From contig JANYDV010000110.1 of the NCBI GenBank assembly GCA_025363505.1, positions 1-23,661 of the forward strand: 23,661 nt of DNA, in the 5' to 3' direction. The stretch is from Bacteroidota bacterium (GTDB lineage: Bacteria > Bacteroidota > Ignavibacteria > Palsa-1295). Shown here in pieces: positions 1 to 6,511 of the stretch. Positions within the stretch are counted from its first letter, which is position 1, and the number at the start of each line of letters is the position of its first letter. A program made the position numbers and the translations under genes. The notes under the pieces are model-generated. The model saw nothing but the letters and a program-made list of their open reading frames with translations. It did no database searches and was not told the DNA's origin.

Positions 1-1005
1 CAGTTTGTAAATATGCAAACAATAACGGGCGACCCGAAAGCAGACACCGCAGCTACTGTTTTTGGCGCAATCGTACAAGAACTTGACTCAAATAAAAATG
101 TCGTATTCCAATGGCGTAGTTGGGATCATTTTCTTATCACCGATTGTACGAGTGACAATTCACTGACTGCTCCGTCAATCGATTACGTCCATCTCAATTC
201 ACTCGAACAAGATCATGATGGAAATATTATTATTTCCTCACGACACATGGAAGAAGTTACAAAAATCAACCGTACGACCGGAGCTATTATCTGGCGATTT
301 GGAGGCAAACATAATCAAATCACGATCGGGAATGATACATTGTCGTTTTCACATCAGCATGATGCAAGACGCATTCCCAATGGTCACATTACGATTTTTG
401 ATAATGGCAATTTACACAATCCACCCTTTAGTCGCGTTGTAGAATATTCTCTCAATGAGCAGACCATGCAAGCAAATCTTGAGTGGAGCTATCAGGATAC
501 GATTAACGGAAATATTCTTTATACGTATGCCGCAGGTAATGCGCAACGGCTTCCGAATGGCAATACGGTGATCGGCTGGGGCATCCAGAATGATCCGGTT
601 GTCACCGAAATTACCTCCGACGGTACAAAAGTATTTGAAGCAAGCTTCCCACTTAACTTTGACAGTTATCGGTCATTCAAATTTCCGTGGCGGACTGGTG
701 TGGGATTACTCGGAGTAAAAGATGCCGAGCCGCAGACCGCTAATATTATTACTACAAAATTCTCCGTGTTCCCAAATCCGGCATCATCAAATGCAACGAT
801 AGCATTTACTGTCGGAAGCTCCACAAATGTCACCTTCGAGCTTTGTGATGTCTTAGGAAGGGTCGTTGCCACCCAATCACAGTATTTCTCGGCTGGAGGT
901 GACTATTCAGCTCATTTGAGTCTCAGCTCCTTGTCAGCAGGTACCTATTATATCAAAGTGGCAATCGGTGGGATGACAAAAACAGAGAAATTAATCGTTC
1001 GATAA
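1..1005 (+). CDS. Arylsulfotransferase-family secreted protein with T9SS sorting domain (5' truncated)
   Basis: The reading frame is open from the first base, so the true start lies left of the window and the first ATG (13) is probably internal. The visible 334 residues carry an arylsulfotransferase (ASST-like) beta-propeller signature: WDHFLITD, then DYVHLNSLEQDHDGNIIISS, a TGAIIWRFGGK segment, QHDARRIPNG, FDNG and RLPNGNTVIGWG. These aromatic and Gly/Asn-rich blade motifs are typical of the family, whose members move sulfuryl groups between phenols, but many homologues have no assigned substrate. The last ~80 residues (FSVFPNPASSNATIAF to the end, with LSSLSAGTYYIKV) form a type A T9SS C-terminal sorting domain, so the protein is probably secreted or surface-attached. 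No signal peptide is visible because the 5' end is missing. The family call is firm; the enzymatic activity is inference. Confidence 0.85.
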   Translation, partial: QFVNMQTITGDPKADTAATVFGAIVQELDSNKNVVFQWRSWDHFLITDCTSDNSLTAPSIDYVHLNSLEQDHDGNIIISSRHMEEVTKINRTTGAIIWRFGGKHNQITIGNDTLSFSHQHDARRIPNGHITIFDNGNLHNPPFSRVVEYSLNEQTMQANLEWSYQDTINGNILYTYAAGNAQRLPNGNTVIGWGIQNDPVVTEITSDGTKVFEASFPLNFDSYRSFKFPWRTGVGLLGVKDAEPQTANIITTKFSVFPNPASSNATIAFTVGSSTNVTFELCDVLGRVVATQSQYFSAGGDYSAHLSLSSLSAGTYYIKVAIGGMTKTEKLIVR

Positions 1006-1025
1006 TCACATTATTTCGTTTTCCT

Positions 1026-1054
1026 AAAAAGCCCTTGCTCACGCGGGGCTTTTC
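1026..1054 (+). terminator. Rho-independent terminator after the ASST-like gene
   Basis: An 8-bp stem, AAAAGCCC (1027-1034) with GGGCTTTT (1046-1053), encloses an 11-base loop and sits 22 bases after the stop codon of the upstream gene. The 3' arm itself supplies the T-run, followed by CTATTTG. Confidence 0.8.
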
Positions 1055-1068
1055 TATTTGGTGGTATA

Positions 1069-1086
1069 TTGAACATCTAAGTTCAA
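1069..1086. promoter_or_regulatory. Short inverted repeat upstream of TPR lipoprotein operon
   Basis: TTGAAC (1069-1074) and GTTCAA (1081-1086) form a perfect 6-bp inverted repeat with a 6-base spacer. It lies between the upstream terminator and the start of the TPR gene at 1130, where the promoter of the downstream operon is expected. It could be an operator or chance; no clear -10 box with standard spacing was found. Confidence 0.25.
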
Positions 1087-1129
1087 GAGATTTTTGTATA
1101 GGGAGTAGAATTTATTACACCACAATACT

Positions 1130-2440
1130 ATGCGTTCAATTACCCACACCACTGTTATTTTTCTAATGGGGCTTTCAACCATTTTCGGTTGCAAGCACTC
1201 CTCGACAACTTTAGTTATTCCTGATCTTCAGCCCCGAGCGGGAGATTCGACCTCAAAGGAATTTAGTAAAGCTCAGGAAACGGTCTCAAAACTGCGAGCA
1301 CAGATACAACAACATCCCGAAACAGTAAAAAACTATACCGATCTTGCACAAGTTTTTATTCAAGAATCACGCATCACCGGTAAGCACCATGACTACTACC
1401 CTGTTGCTGAATCGCTCCTGGTTGCTGCTCTTTCACATGATTCTATTTACTTCGACGCATTAGTACTTCGTTCGGGGATTGAGATGACCAAGCATCGCTT
1501 CGCCGAAGCAAAGGTCACCGTAACAAAAGCCATCTCCTACAATGACCATAACGCCGGCTCATTCGGCATACTGGCTGATGCCAATACAGAGCTTGGATTA
1601 TATGACGAGGCAGTAAAAGCTGTCGATAAAATGATGTCGGCACGACCGGATCTTCGTTCGTATGCAAGAGCTTCCTATCAACGTGAAATCCGCGGCGACC
1701 GTGACGGTGCTATTTCTGCTATGAAACTTGCTGCCGATGCAGGTTCATTCGGAGAAGAAAATCGTGAATGGGCACTCTATCAATTTGCAAATCTTTTCTT
1801 ACAATGGGGCAAACTTGATACCGCAAAATTTATCTATAACGGTATTCTCGAAGAACGCCCGAATTTCGGTTACGCACTGAGTGGATTGGCTATGGTTGCC
1901 GCAGATAAGAATGACTATGGCACCGCAATTGGCAATTTAGTTAAAGCCGCACAAATTTTGCCGGAACACATTTTTATCGAACAGCTTTCTGATTTGTATG
2001 TCGCTATGGGCGATACAGCTAATGCCCATATTATCGAACAAAAAGTATTACAAGCTTTTGATCTTCACGAAAAAGATGGTTGGAACATTGCTCGCGAATA
2101 TGCAATGTATTGCGCAAATCATAATATTCATTTGAAGGATGCATTGGCACAAGCTGAAGTTGACTTCAAATCACGTCCCGAAAACATTGATGCGCTCGAT
2201 ACCTATGCTTGGCTGTTATTTAAGAATAACCGAGCCGCTGAAGCTAAACCATTGATCGAAAAAGCACTTCGTTTTCATTCTCTCAATGCTTCACTCTATT
2301 TCCATGCCGCAATGATAGCAAATGCCAATAACGATAAATTGGCAACACAGACCTATCTTACTCAAGCACTTTCGACCTATTTGCCACCGATCTATAAGAA
2401 CGAAGCAAAAATAATCTCAGCACAAGTAGTCGGGAAATAG
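1130..2440 (+). CDS. TPR-repeat lipoprotein
   Basis: This 436-residue protein begins with a hydrophobic signal ending in a lipobox-like IFGC (Cys21), so it is probably lipidated and anchored in the envelope facing the periplasm. After a short linker, residues ~45-430 are helical tetratricopeptide repeats, with recurring patterns such as YFDALVLRSGIEMTKHRFAEA, SFGILADANTELGLYDEAV, GYALSGLAMVAADKNDYGTA and DTYAWLLFKNNRAAEAKPLI. TPR proteins act as protein-interaction scaffolds; nothing here shows a catalytic activity. It is the first gene of a tight operon: the next gene starts 7 bases after its stop and a HupE-like membrane protein follows. The context suggests a role connected with that transporter, but this is inference. 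No convincing Shine-Dalgarno is seen before the ATG. Confidence 0.85.
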   Translation: MRSITHTTVIFLMGLSTIFGCKHSSTTLVIPDLQPRAGDSTSKEFSKAQETVSKLRAQIQQHPETVKNYTDLAQVFIQESRITGKHHDYYPVAESLLVAALSHDSIYFDALVLRSGIEMTKHRFAEAKVTVTKAISYNDHNAGSFGILADANTELGLYDEAVKAVDKMMSARPDLRSYARASYQREIRGDRDGAISAMKLAADAGSFGEENREWALYQFANLFLQWGKLDTAKFIYNGILEERPNFGYALSGLAMVAADKNDYGTAIGNLVKAAQILPEHIFIEQLSDLYVAMGDTANAHIIEQKVLQAFDLHEKDGWNIAREYAMYCANHNIHLKDALAQAEVDFKSRPENIDALDTYAWLLFKNNRAAEAKPLIEKALRFHSLNASLYFHAAMIANANNDKLATQTYLTQALSTYLPPIYKNEAKIISAQVVGK

Positions 2441-2447
2441 TATAACA

Positions 2448-2936
2448 ATGCACTTCCCACTATACTTAACCACGCTAATGCTATCGACATTGTTGCGCTT
2501 TCATAGCGTTCATATTAGCTATGCAAACGCAACAATTTATGCCGATAGCGTTCACATCAAAGTATCATATTACAAAGATGACTTCACCAAAGCTGTTGAT
2601 AATTGGTTTGAAGGTAAGACCAAATCCTTCACGCCGGATCAAATGAAAGATGCTGAAGCAAAATACTTCAAAGAGTACTGCAGAATGTGGTCCGGGCAAA
2701 ATTTTACCCATCCACTTCTACAAAGTTCTTGTTCAAGAACCGACGATGCCACATCACTGATTTTTGAAGCCGGCTACAGGAGTGATATTCCAATCAAGCA
2801 ATTAACAATCGATCATCGGGTTATCTGTAAAGAATATAACGATCAAATGAATATCATGACGATTACCGGTATCGGAGATACTCGGAATATTATCTTTTCG
2901 CAATCGAAACCGACTGCCGTCATCTCATCGAATTAA
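2448..2936 (+). CDS. Exported protein of unknown function, upstream of HupE-like gene
   Basis: A 162-residue protein with a hydrophobic N-terminus (residues ~5-26, ending SYANA) that looks like a signal peptide, so it is probably periplasmic. The mature part starts with beta strands (ATIYADSVHIKVSYY), then a YKDDFTKAV segment and an amphipathic helical stretch (residues 62-80), then more strands (LIFEAGYR, NIMTITGIGD). Three Cys (78, 95, 127) could form a disulfide. The DDF segment resembles small Bacteroidota exported proteins of the DUF6702 kind and the extracytoplasmic domain fused to some HupE/UreJ_2 proteins, but I cannot confirm membership. Its start lies 7 bases after the TPR gene and its stop 3 bases before the HupE-like gene, so it is almost certainly co-transcribed with both. 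Confidence 0.75.
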   Translation: MHFPLYLTTLMLSTLLRFHSVHISYANATIYADSVHIKVSYYKDDFTKAVDNWFEGKTKSFTPDQMKDAEAKYFKEYCRMWSGQNFTHPLLQSSCSRTDDATSLIFEAGYRSDIPIKQLTIDHRVICKEYNDQMNIMTITGIGDTRNIIFSQSKPTAVISSN

Positions 2937-2939
2937 GCT

Positions 2940-3503
2940 ATGGATCTTTTTGCTACTTTTTTTAAGATCGGACTCACGCATATTGTCGAGGGATATGATC
3001 ATCTTCTCTTCCTGCTTGCGCTGATCATTGTCACAAAAGAAACAAAATCCCTACTGTCTGTCATTTCTGCATTTACGATTGCGCACTCGACTACTCTTAT
3101 TCTCAGCGCACTCGGCATCCTCAGTCTGCCACCCGAACTCACAGAATCATTAATCGCGCTCTCTATTGTATATGTTGCCTTAGAAAATATTATTCGCCCA
3201 AATCCGAAAGGACGTTGGATCGTTGCTGGGAGTTTTGGTTTGATCCATGGAGCAGGTTTTTCGGGACATTTGACAGAAATACTCAAAGGAATGCTCCAAG
3301 GGGGAAACATCTGGTATCCCCTCATCGGATTCAACGTTGGCATCGAAGCCGGTCAGTTAATTGTGATTGCTGTTACTCTTCCTCTACTCGCACTGGTGCG
3401 CAAATACAATAAAGAAGAGATATTTGTGCATGAAATATCGAGGGTTATTGCCGCTGTTGGTGCTGTCTTGCTCGTTTGGAGAGCGTTTGGTATTAATTCT
3501 TAA
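2940..3503 (+). CDS. HupE/UreJ_2-family membrane protein
   Basis: A 187-residue integral membrane protein matching the HupE/UreJ_2 family: an N-terminal THIVEGYDHLLFLLALI block, then SAFTIAHSTTLILSALG, ALSIVYVALENI, FGLIHGAGFSGHL and GFNVGIEAGQL, with about six membrane segments. His14, Asp20, His21, His49, His103 and Glu136 lie in or beside the membrane segments and are the conserved, potentially metal-binding positions of the family. HupE and UreJ proper are implicated in nickel supply to hydrogenase or urease; this subfamily is widespread without either enzyme, and its substrate is unsettled. No hydrogenase or urease gene is in the window. It is the last gene of the TPR-exported protein-HupE operon, and its last 11 bases overlap the 3' end of folP on the other strand. 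Confidence 0.88.
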   Translation: MDLFATFFKIGLTHIVEGYDHLLFLLALIIVTKETKSLLSVISAFTIAHSTTLILSALGILSLPPELTESLIALSIVYVALENIIRPNPKGRWIVAGSFGLIHGAGFSGHLTEILKGMLQGGNIWYPLIGFNVGIEAGQLIVIAVTLPLLALVRKYNKEEIFVHEISRVIAAVGAVLLVWRAFGINS

Positions 3504-4353
3504 ATAAGAGAAAATCGGTTACTTTCATTGCATCCACGGTTTCTTTTACATCATGGGTACGAATGATCTTTGCACCATTAAGTGCTCCCCATACTGCCCC
3601 CGCAAGACTCCCGGAAAGGCGTTCAGCAGTCGGAACCTCGCCAAGCATTTTACCAATAGTTGATTTCCGTGAGATACCCAAGACCATTGGCACGCCCAAT
3701 TTTTCGAAGCGCCGATGATGTTTGAGTAAACTAACATTATCTTCCGCCCCTTTTGCAAAGCCAAATCCAATGTCAGCAAGCACAACACTTACACCGGCTT
3801 CTCGGGCTAGCTCAATTCTCTTCCTCAGCCAAGTAAAAATATTATTGACCACGTCATCATAGTGGTAGTCATCGATTGAAGTTCTTTCAAACTGTGGACC
3901 ATAACCATGCATTAAAATAATTGGTACATCATGCTTTCGTGCAACCTCAAACATATTTGCATCAGCAGTACCTCCGCTAACATCATTAATAATACTCACT
4001 CCGCAGGAAAGAGCTTGTTCAGCAACTTCAGCACGAAATGTATCAATTGAAATAATGGCTTCCGGGTGCTCCTTGATTATGGCTGTGATTACCGGAATAA
4101 TCCGTGCCAATTCCTCTTCTGCGGTGATTGTCTCCGCCCCTGCACCGTAACTATTTCCGGCAGGTCTAGTCGATTGCCCACCAATATCGATAATATCAGC
4201 TCCTTGAGCCATCATCTGCGATGCTCGCGTGGTTGCGACGGTAGTATCAAGATACTGCCCGCCGTCGGAAAATGAGTCAGGGGTGACATTAAGTACCCCC
4301 ATGACGAGGGTTCGTGATGAGGCGAGAAGATGCAAAAATTGTTCGTTCGGCAT
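3493..4353 (-). CDS. folP: Dihydropteroate synthase
   Basis: FolP joins 7,8-dihydropterin pyrophosphate to p-aminobenzoate in cytoplasmic folate synthesis. The 286-residue product has the usual length and motifs: VMGVLNVTPDSFSDGG (17-32), DIIDIGGQSTRPAG (53-66), SIDTFRAEVA (102-111), INDVSGG (122-128), GISRKSTIG (226-234) and IRTHDV (264-269). One motif deviates: the usual LDPGIGFGK appears as LADIGFGFAK (192-201), with Asp, Gly and Lys kept but Pro replaced by Ile and a Gly by Ala. The start agrees with the family (about 15 residues before VMGVLNVTPD), but there is no Shine-Dalgarno, and a hairpin with a U-run ends directly at the ATG. It overlaps the HupE-like gene tail to tail by 11 bases. 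Confidence 0.95.
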   Translation of the reverse strand: MPNEQFLHLLASSRTLVMGVLNVTPDSFSDGGQYLDTTVATTRASQMMAQGADIIDIGGQSTRPAGNSYGAGAETITAEEELARIIPVITAIIKEHPEAIISIDTFRAEVAEQALSCGVSIINDVSGGTADANMFEVARKHDVPIILMHGYGPQFERTSIDDYHYDDVVNNIFTWLRKRIELAREAGVSVVLADIGFGFAKGAEDNVSLLKHHRRFEKLGVPMVLGISRKSTIGKMLGEVPTAERLSGSLAGAVWGALNGAKIIRTHDVKETVDAMKVTDFLLFKN

Positions 4354-4354
4354 A

Positions 4355-4385
4355 AAAGAAAAACGACGACATCTCTGCCGCCGTC
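4355..4385 (-). terminator. Hairpin with U-run between the ISC operon tail and folP
   Basis: Read on the minus strand, ACGGCGGC (4384-4377), loop AGAGAT and GTCGTCGT (4370-4363) pair over 8 positions, two of them G-U, followed by TTTTTCTTT. This fits an intrinsic terminator 32 bases after the stop of the small lysine-rich ORF. Because the U-run ends right at the folP start codon, it may alternatively control folP translation. Confidence 0.65.
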
Positions 4386-4415
4386 TTAATGAAACACAAG
4401 TTCAAAAAGTGATCG

Positions 4416-4535
4416 TTAGGCTTTCTTAGCGCTACGACTGCTTTTAGCGGCAGCTTTAGCGACTTTGATCTTTGCTTTGATCTTTTCTACTTTCTTTTTA
4501 TGCTTCTGCTTAGCGACTTTCCCTTTTTTGTTCAT
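4416..4535 (-). CDS. Small lysine-rich basic peptide (39 aa)
   Basis: An ATG at 4535 opens a 39-codon frame ending in TAA. The product is extremely basic, beginning MNKKGKVAKQKHKKKVEKIK and ending in an Ala/Lys/Ser tail (KAAAKSSRSAKKA); about 16 residues are Lys and there are no Cys, Trp, Tyr or Phe. Such composition suggests a nucleic-acid- or ribosome-associated peptide and recalls the small H1-like Lys/Ala-rich proteins, but I recognise no named family. It starts 38 bases after the stop of the Lon-N gene on the same strand and is followed by a terminator-like hairpin, so it could be the last gene of the ISC operon. The gap also contains AT-rich sequence (TATATTATATC) that could be its own promoter. 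Too short for statistical support, but the sustained composition makes it likely to be real. Confidence 0.6.
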   Translation of the reverse strand: MNKKGKVAKQKHKKKVEKIKAKIKVAKAAAKSSRSAKKA

Positions 4536-4573
4536 AGATATAATTAAGATATAATATACAAATTTACGACATT

Positions 4574-5236
4574 CTACCGGGCATTCCCCTTATTCCAGTT
4601 TGGAATGTATCCGTCGTTACGAATCAAATCATTAATCAACTCAATATCTCGCACCCTCGGCAGCAAATCGATCAGGTGTTTTTTCAACACTTCTAATCGC
4701 TGATTCTCACTTTTTACAAGCAAAAGCGTCTGACGTTGCTCCGGTGAAAGCCCTGATTTCTGCGCTACAGCAAATGATGGCTGCATTGGTTCGGACTTCC
4801 ACATTGAGGCATCGATCATCTCGACGGTGCCCTTATATGCGACTTCACAAAGTTCATTAAAGAGCCCGATCACTTCAACGGCTAATGCTTCATCACGTAT
4901 TTCCGGGTCGTCATCAATCCACTGTATTTGTGCATACGAAAGCTCATTTGGCTCGCCTTGTTCGAACTTGATCACTTCATAGCGCCGAACCCCTTCGGTC
5001 ACAATATCGAGCTTTCCATCGGGATAGCGTTTGGTTACTTCGGCAATACGCGCCGCGCAACCTACCGAGTGCATATTCTGATCTTCAATAAAATTAATCC
5101 CGAATATCCCTTTTTGCTTTAGGACATTCAAACACAATCGCTTATAGCGATCTTCAAAAATATGCAGAGGGATACGTGATGCCGGAAACAGCACAACACC
5201 AAGCGGGAAAACCGGTATGCGTTCGATTTCGCTCAT
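4574..5236 (-). CDS. Stand-alone Lon N-terminal (LON substrate-binding) domain protein
   Basis: The product (220 residues from the ATG at 5236) matches the Lon protease N-terminal domain: IPVFPLGVVLFPASRIPLHIFEDRYKRL near the start, then FGINF, VGCAARIAEVTKRYPDGKLDIVTEGVRRYEV, and a helical C-terminal half ending with residues such as QTLLLVKSENQRLEVLKKHL. No AAA+ ATPase or Ser-Lys protease domain follows, so it is the short form found in many bacteria, whose role is unknown; the domain binds substrate proteins in full Lon. I chose the internal ATG over one at 5272 because it starts MSEIERIPVFPL, the normal beginning for the family, and leaves 2 bases after the iscX stop instead of a 34-base overlap. 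Its place directly after iscX suggests co-transcription with the ISC operon. Confidence 0.88.
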   Translation of the reverse strand: MSEIERIPVFPLGVVLFPASRIPLHIFEDRYKRLCLNVLKQKGIFGINFIEDQNMHSVGCAARIAEVTKRYPDGKLDIVTEGVRRYEVIKFEQGEPNELSYAQIQWIDDDPEIRDEALAVEVIGLFNELCEVAYKGTVEMIDASMWKSEPMQPSFAVAQKSGLSPEQRQTLLLVKSENQRLEVLKKHLIDLLPRVRDIELINDLIRNDGYIPNWNKGNAR

Positions 5237-5238
5237 TA

Positions 5239-5445
5239 TTATTGTTGTTCGTCCTGCCAAAGTTCGTACCAAGCCATCTGTATCGCTTCAAGCTTTGCCT
5301 CGTTCGAGAGATGGATATCATCTTCCCAATCCGGCAACGCAGCGATCCAGTCGCGAAGGTCGGTATAACGCACCGAAAGAGGATCAACCCCCTGCTTCTC
5401 AAGTTGGAGTGCTTCAGCTATATCTTCAATGTCTTTCCAAAACAT
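5239..5445 (-). CDS. iscX: ISC system adaptor IscX (YfhJ)
   Basis: A 68-residue acidic protein of the usual IscX length. Diagnostic features are VRYTDLRDWIAALPDWEDD followed by SNEAKLEAIQMAWYELW, which match the conserved R(F/Y)TD...W...L, DD, SNE and LEAI...W positions of E. coli IscX. IscX binds the cysteine desulfurase IscS, and probably iron, and modulates sulfur transfer to IscU. It lies between fdx (21 bases upstream) and the Lon-N gene (2 bases downstream). As in E. coli, where iscX follows fdx at the end of the isc operon, the order fdx-iscX is kept here. The protein is helical throughout, with no signal peptide or membrane segment. The C-terminal WQDEQQ is acidic, like its homologues. 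Confidence 0.92.
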   Translation of the reverse strand: MFWKDIEDIAEALQLEKQGVDPLSVRYTDLRDWIAALPDWEDDIHLSNEAKLEAIQMAWYELWQDEQQ

Positions 5446-5466
5446 ACATTTTTTTTGAATTAAAAG

Positions 5467-5808
5467 TTATGCCCCAGTAGCACCTTCATGAAATAAATGG
5501 GCAATCGAAGCATTGAGTTGCGGAATCTGAACTATCAGATCAACATCTTCAGTCAATCGAGACTGACACCCCAGACGCGAATCAAGAGTTAACCCCTCAG
5601 CTTCGTCGAGCTGATCAGCTTCATCGTCGAGCTGTTCGGTCAGTGTATCCATCCCTTGCTTGACAATCACATGGCAGGTCGAGCATGCGCAAACACCCCC
5701 GCAATTATGTTGTAGATCAATACCATTGGCAAGAGCAACATCCAAGATGCTATCGCCAACAAGAGCTTCGCACATGATGTGCATTGGTTCAAAAGTAATC
5801 GTTGCCAC
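5467..5808 (-). CDS. fdx: ISC-type [2Fe-2S] ferredoxin
   Basis: A 113-residue adrenodoxin-like ferredoxin that supplies electrons for cluster formation on IscU. Cluster ligands are Cys36, Cys42 and Cys45 in HNCGGVCACSTCHVIV (C-x5-C-x2-C) and Cys81 in SRLGCQSRL. The region between, an acidic helix with DDEADQLDEAEGLTLDSRL, is the IscS/IscU-interacting type of surface seen in ISC ferredoxins. Two further Cys (13 and 40) are present; Cys40 sits inside the ligand loop, as in E. coli Fdx. The protein is slightly longer at the C-terminus than E. coli Fdx, with the tail IAHLFHEGATGA. It lies 27 bases downstream of the SOD gene and 21 bases upstream of iscX on the same strand, within the ISC operon. 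Confidence 0.94.
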   Translation of the reverse strand: MATITFEPMHIMCEALVGDSILDVALANGIDLQHNCGGVCACSTCHVIVKQGMDTLTEQLDDEADQLDEAEGLTLDSRLGCQSRLTEDVDLIVQIPQLNASIAHLFHEGATGA

Positions 5809-5835
5809 AAATAAGAATAAAGTATAAAGAATATT

Positions 5836-6468
5836 TTATCGAGCGGCGAATTTTTTGTACCGATCATTCACTCTACTCCAGTGAATATCAGCAATAAAAT
5901 TATCAATATAAGCAGCGCGTTTCGGTCCGTCTTTGTGGTAGTAGGCATGCTCGAAGACATCGCAAGCCACAAGCGGCACCGCACCCCACACTGCTCCGTA
6001 ATGATGCTCATCGACAAGGACGTTCCGAAGCTGACCGGAGCCAAGTTGGTCGACGATCAGCACTCCCCAACCCGAAAGTTTGGCAGACAGTGCACAGGCT
6101 TTAAAATCAGCTTTCCATGCATCAACGCTCCCAAAATCACGTTCGATCATTGAATAGACATCAGGCGCTTTCTTTGCATCACCATCACCACCGAGATTTT
6201 CCCAATAGAGATCATGAAGAACATTGCCGCCGTGATTCCAAGTCCAACGGCGTTTCAATTCGCCAAATTGCGAATAATTTCCGTTGGCTTTTGCACTGTC
6301 CGCTGTTTCGAGGGCTTTCTCGATTTCATTGAGCTTATCAACATACCCTTTGTGATGCGTATTATAATGCCAATCGGTTGTCTCGCCATCAACGACGTTT
6401 GCTAATAATGTCTTCGCTTCATCGTTTGAATACGGTCGAGCTTTCAGTTTATATTCAAATGCTTTCAT
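5836..6468 (-). CDS. sodB: Fe/Mn superoxide dismutase, archaeal-like variant
   Basis: A cytoplasmic superoxide dismutase of 210 residues. Predicted metal ligands are His34 (in DWHYNTHHKGYV), His85 (in GGNVLHDLYWENL), Asp170 and His174 (in ACDVFEHAYY); Tyr42 is the second-sphere tyrosine. The second ligand is in an NHGGNVLH-DLYWEN context rather than the usual NAAQxWNHxFYW, which recalls archaeal SODs (GHxLHxLYWEN); the usual N-terminal LPPLPY is also absent. Whether it uses iron, manganese or either cannot be told from sequence, so the symbol is provisional. It sits between hscA (43 bases upstream) and fdx (27 bases downstream). SOD is not a normal member of ISC operons, and the placement would couple removal of superoxide, which destroys exposed clusters, to cluster assembly; that link is inference. 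Confidence 0.93.
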   Translation of the reverse strand: MKAFEYKLKARPYSNDEAKTLLANVVDGETTDWHYNTHHKGYVDKLNEIEKALETADSAKANGNYSQFGELKRRWTWNHGGNVLHDLYWENLGGDGDAKKAPDVYSMIERDFGSVDAWKADFKACALSAKLSGWGVLIVDQLGSGQLRNVLVDEHHYGAVWGAVPLVACDVFEHAYYHKDGPKRAAYIDNFIADIHWSRVNDRYKKFAAR

Positions 6469-6511
6469 ATCGGTAATTTCTTGGTTATTATTGACTTTTC
6501 TTTGTCTAAAC

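Noticed and set aside
5237..5272. Upstream start (5272) for the Lon-N protein
   Set aside because: It would overlap iscX by 34 bases and adds MVRTLAGRTTII, which is not part of the family; the ATG at 5236 fits better.
5176..5480. Plus-strand ORFs opposite iscX and the Lon-N gene
   Set aside because: IscX and Lon-N motifs on the minus strand explain the region; the plus-strand frames show no domain.
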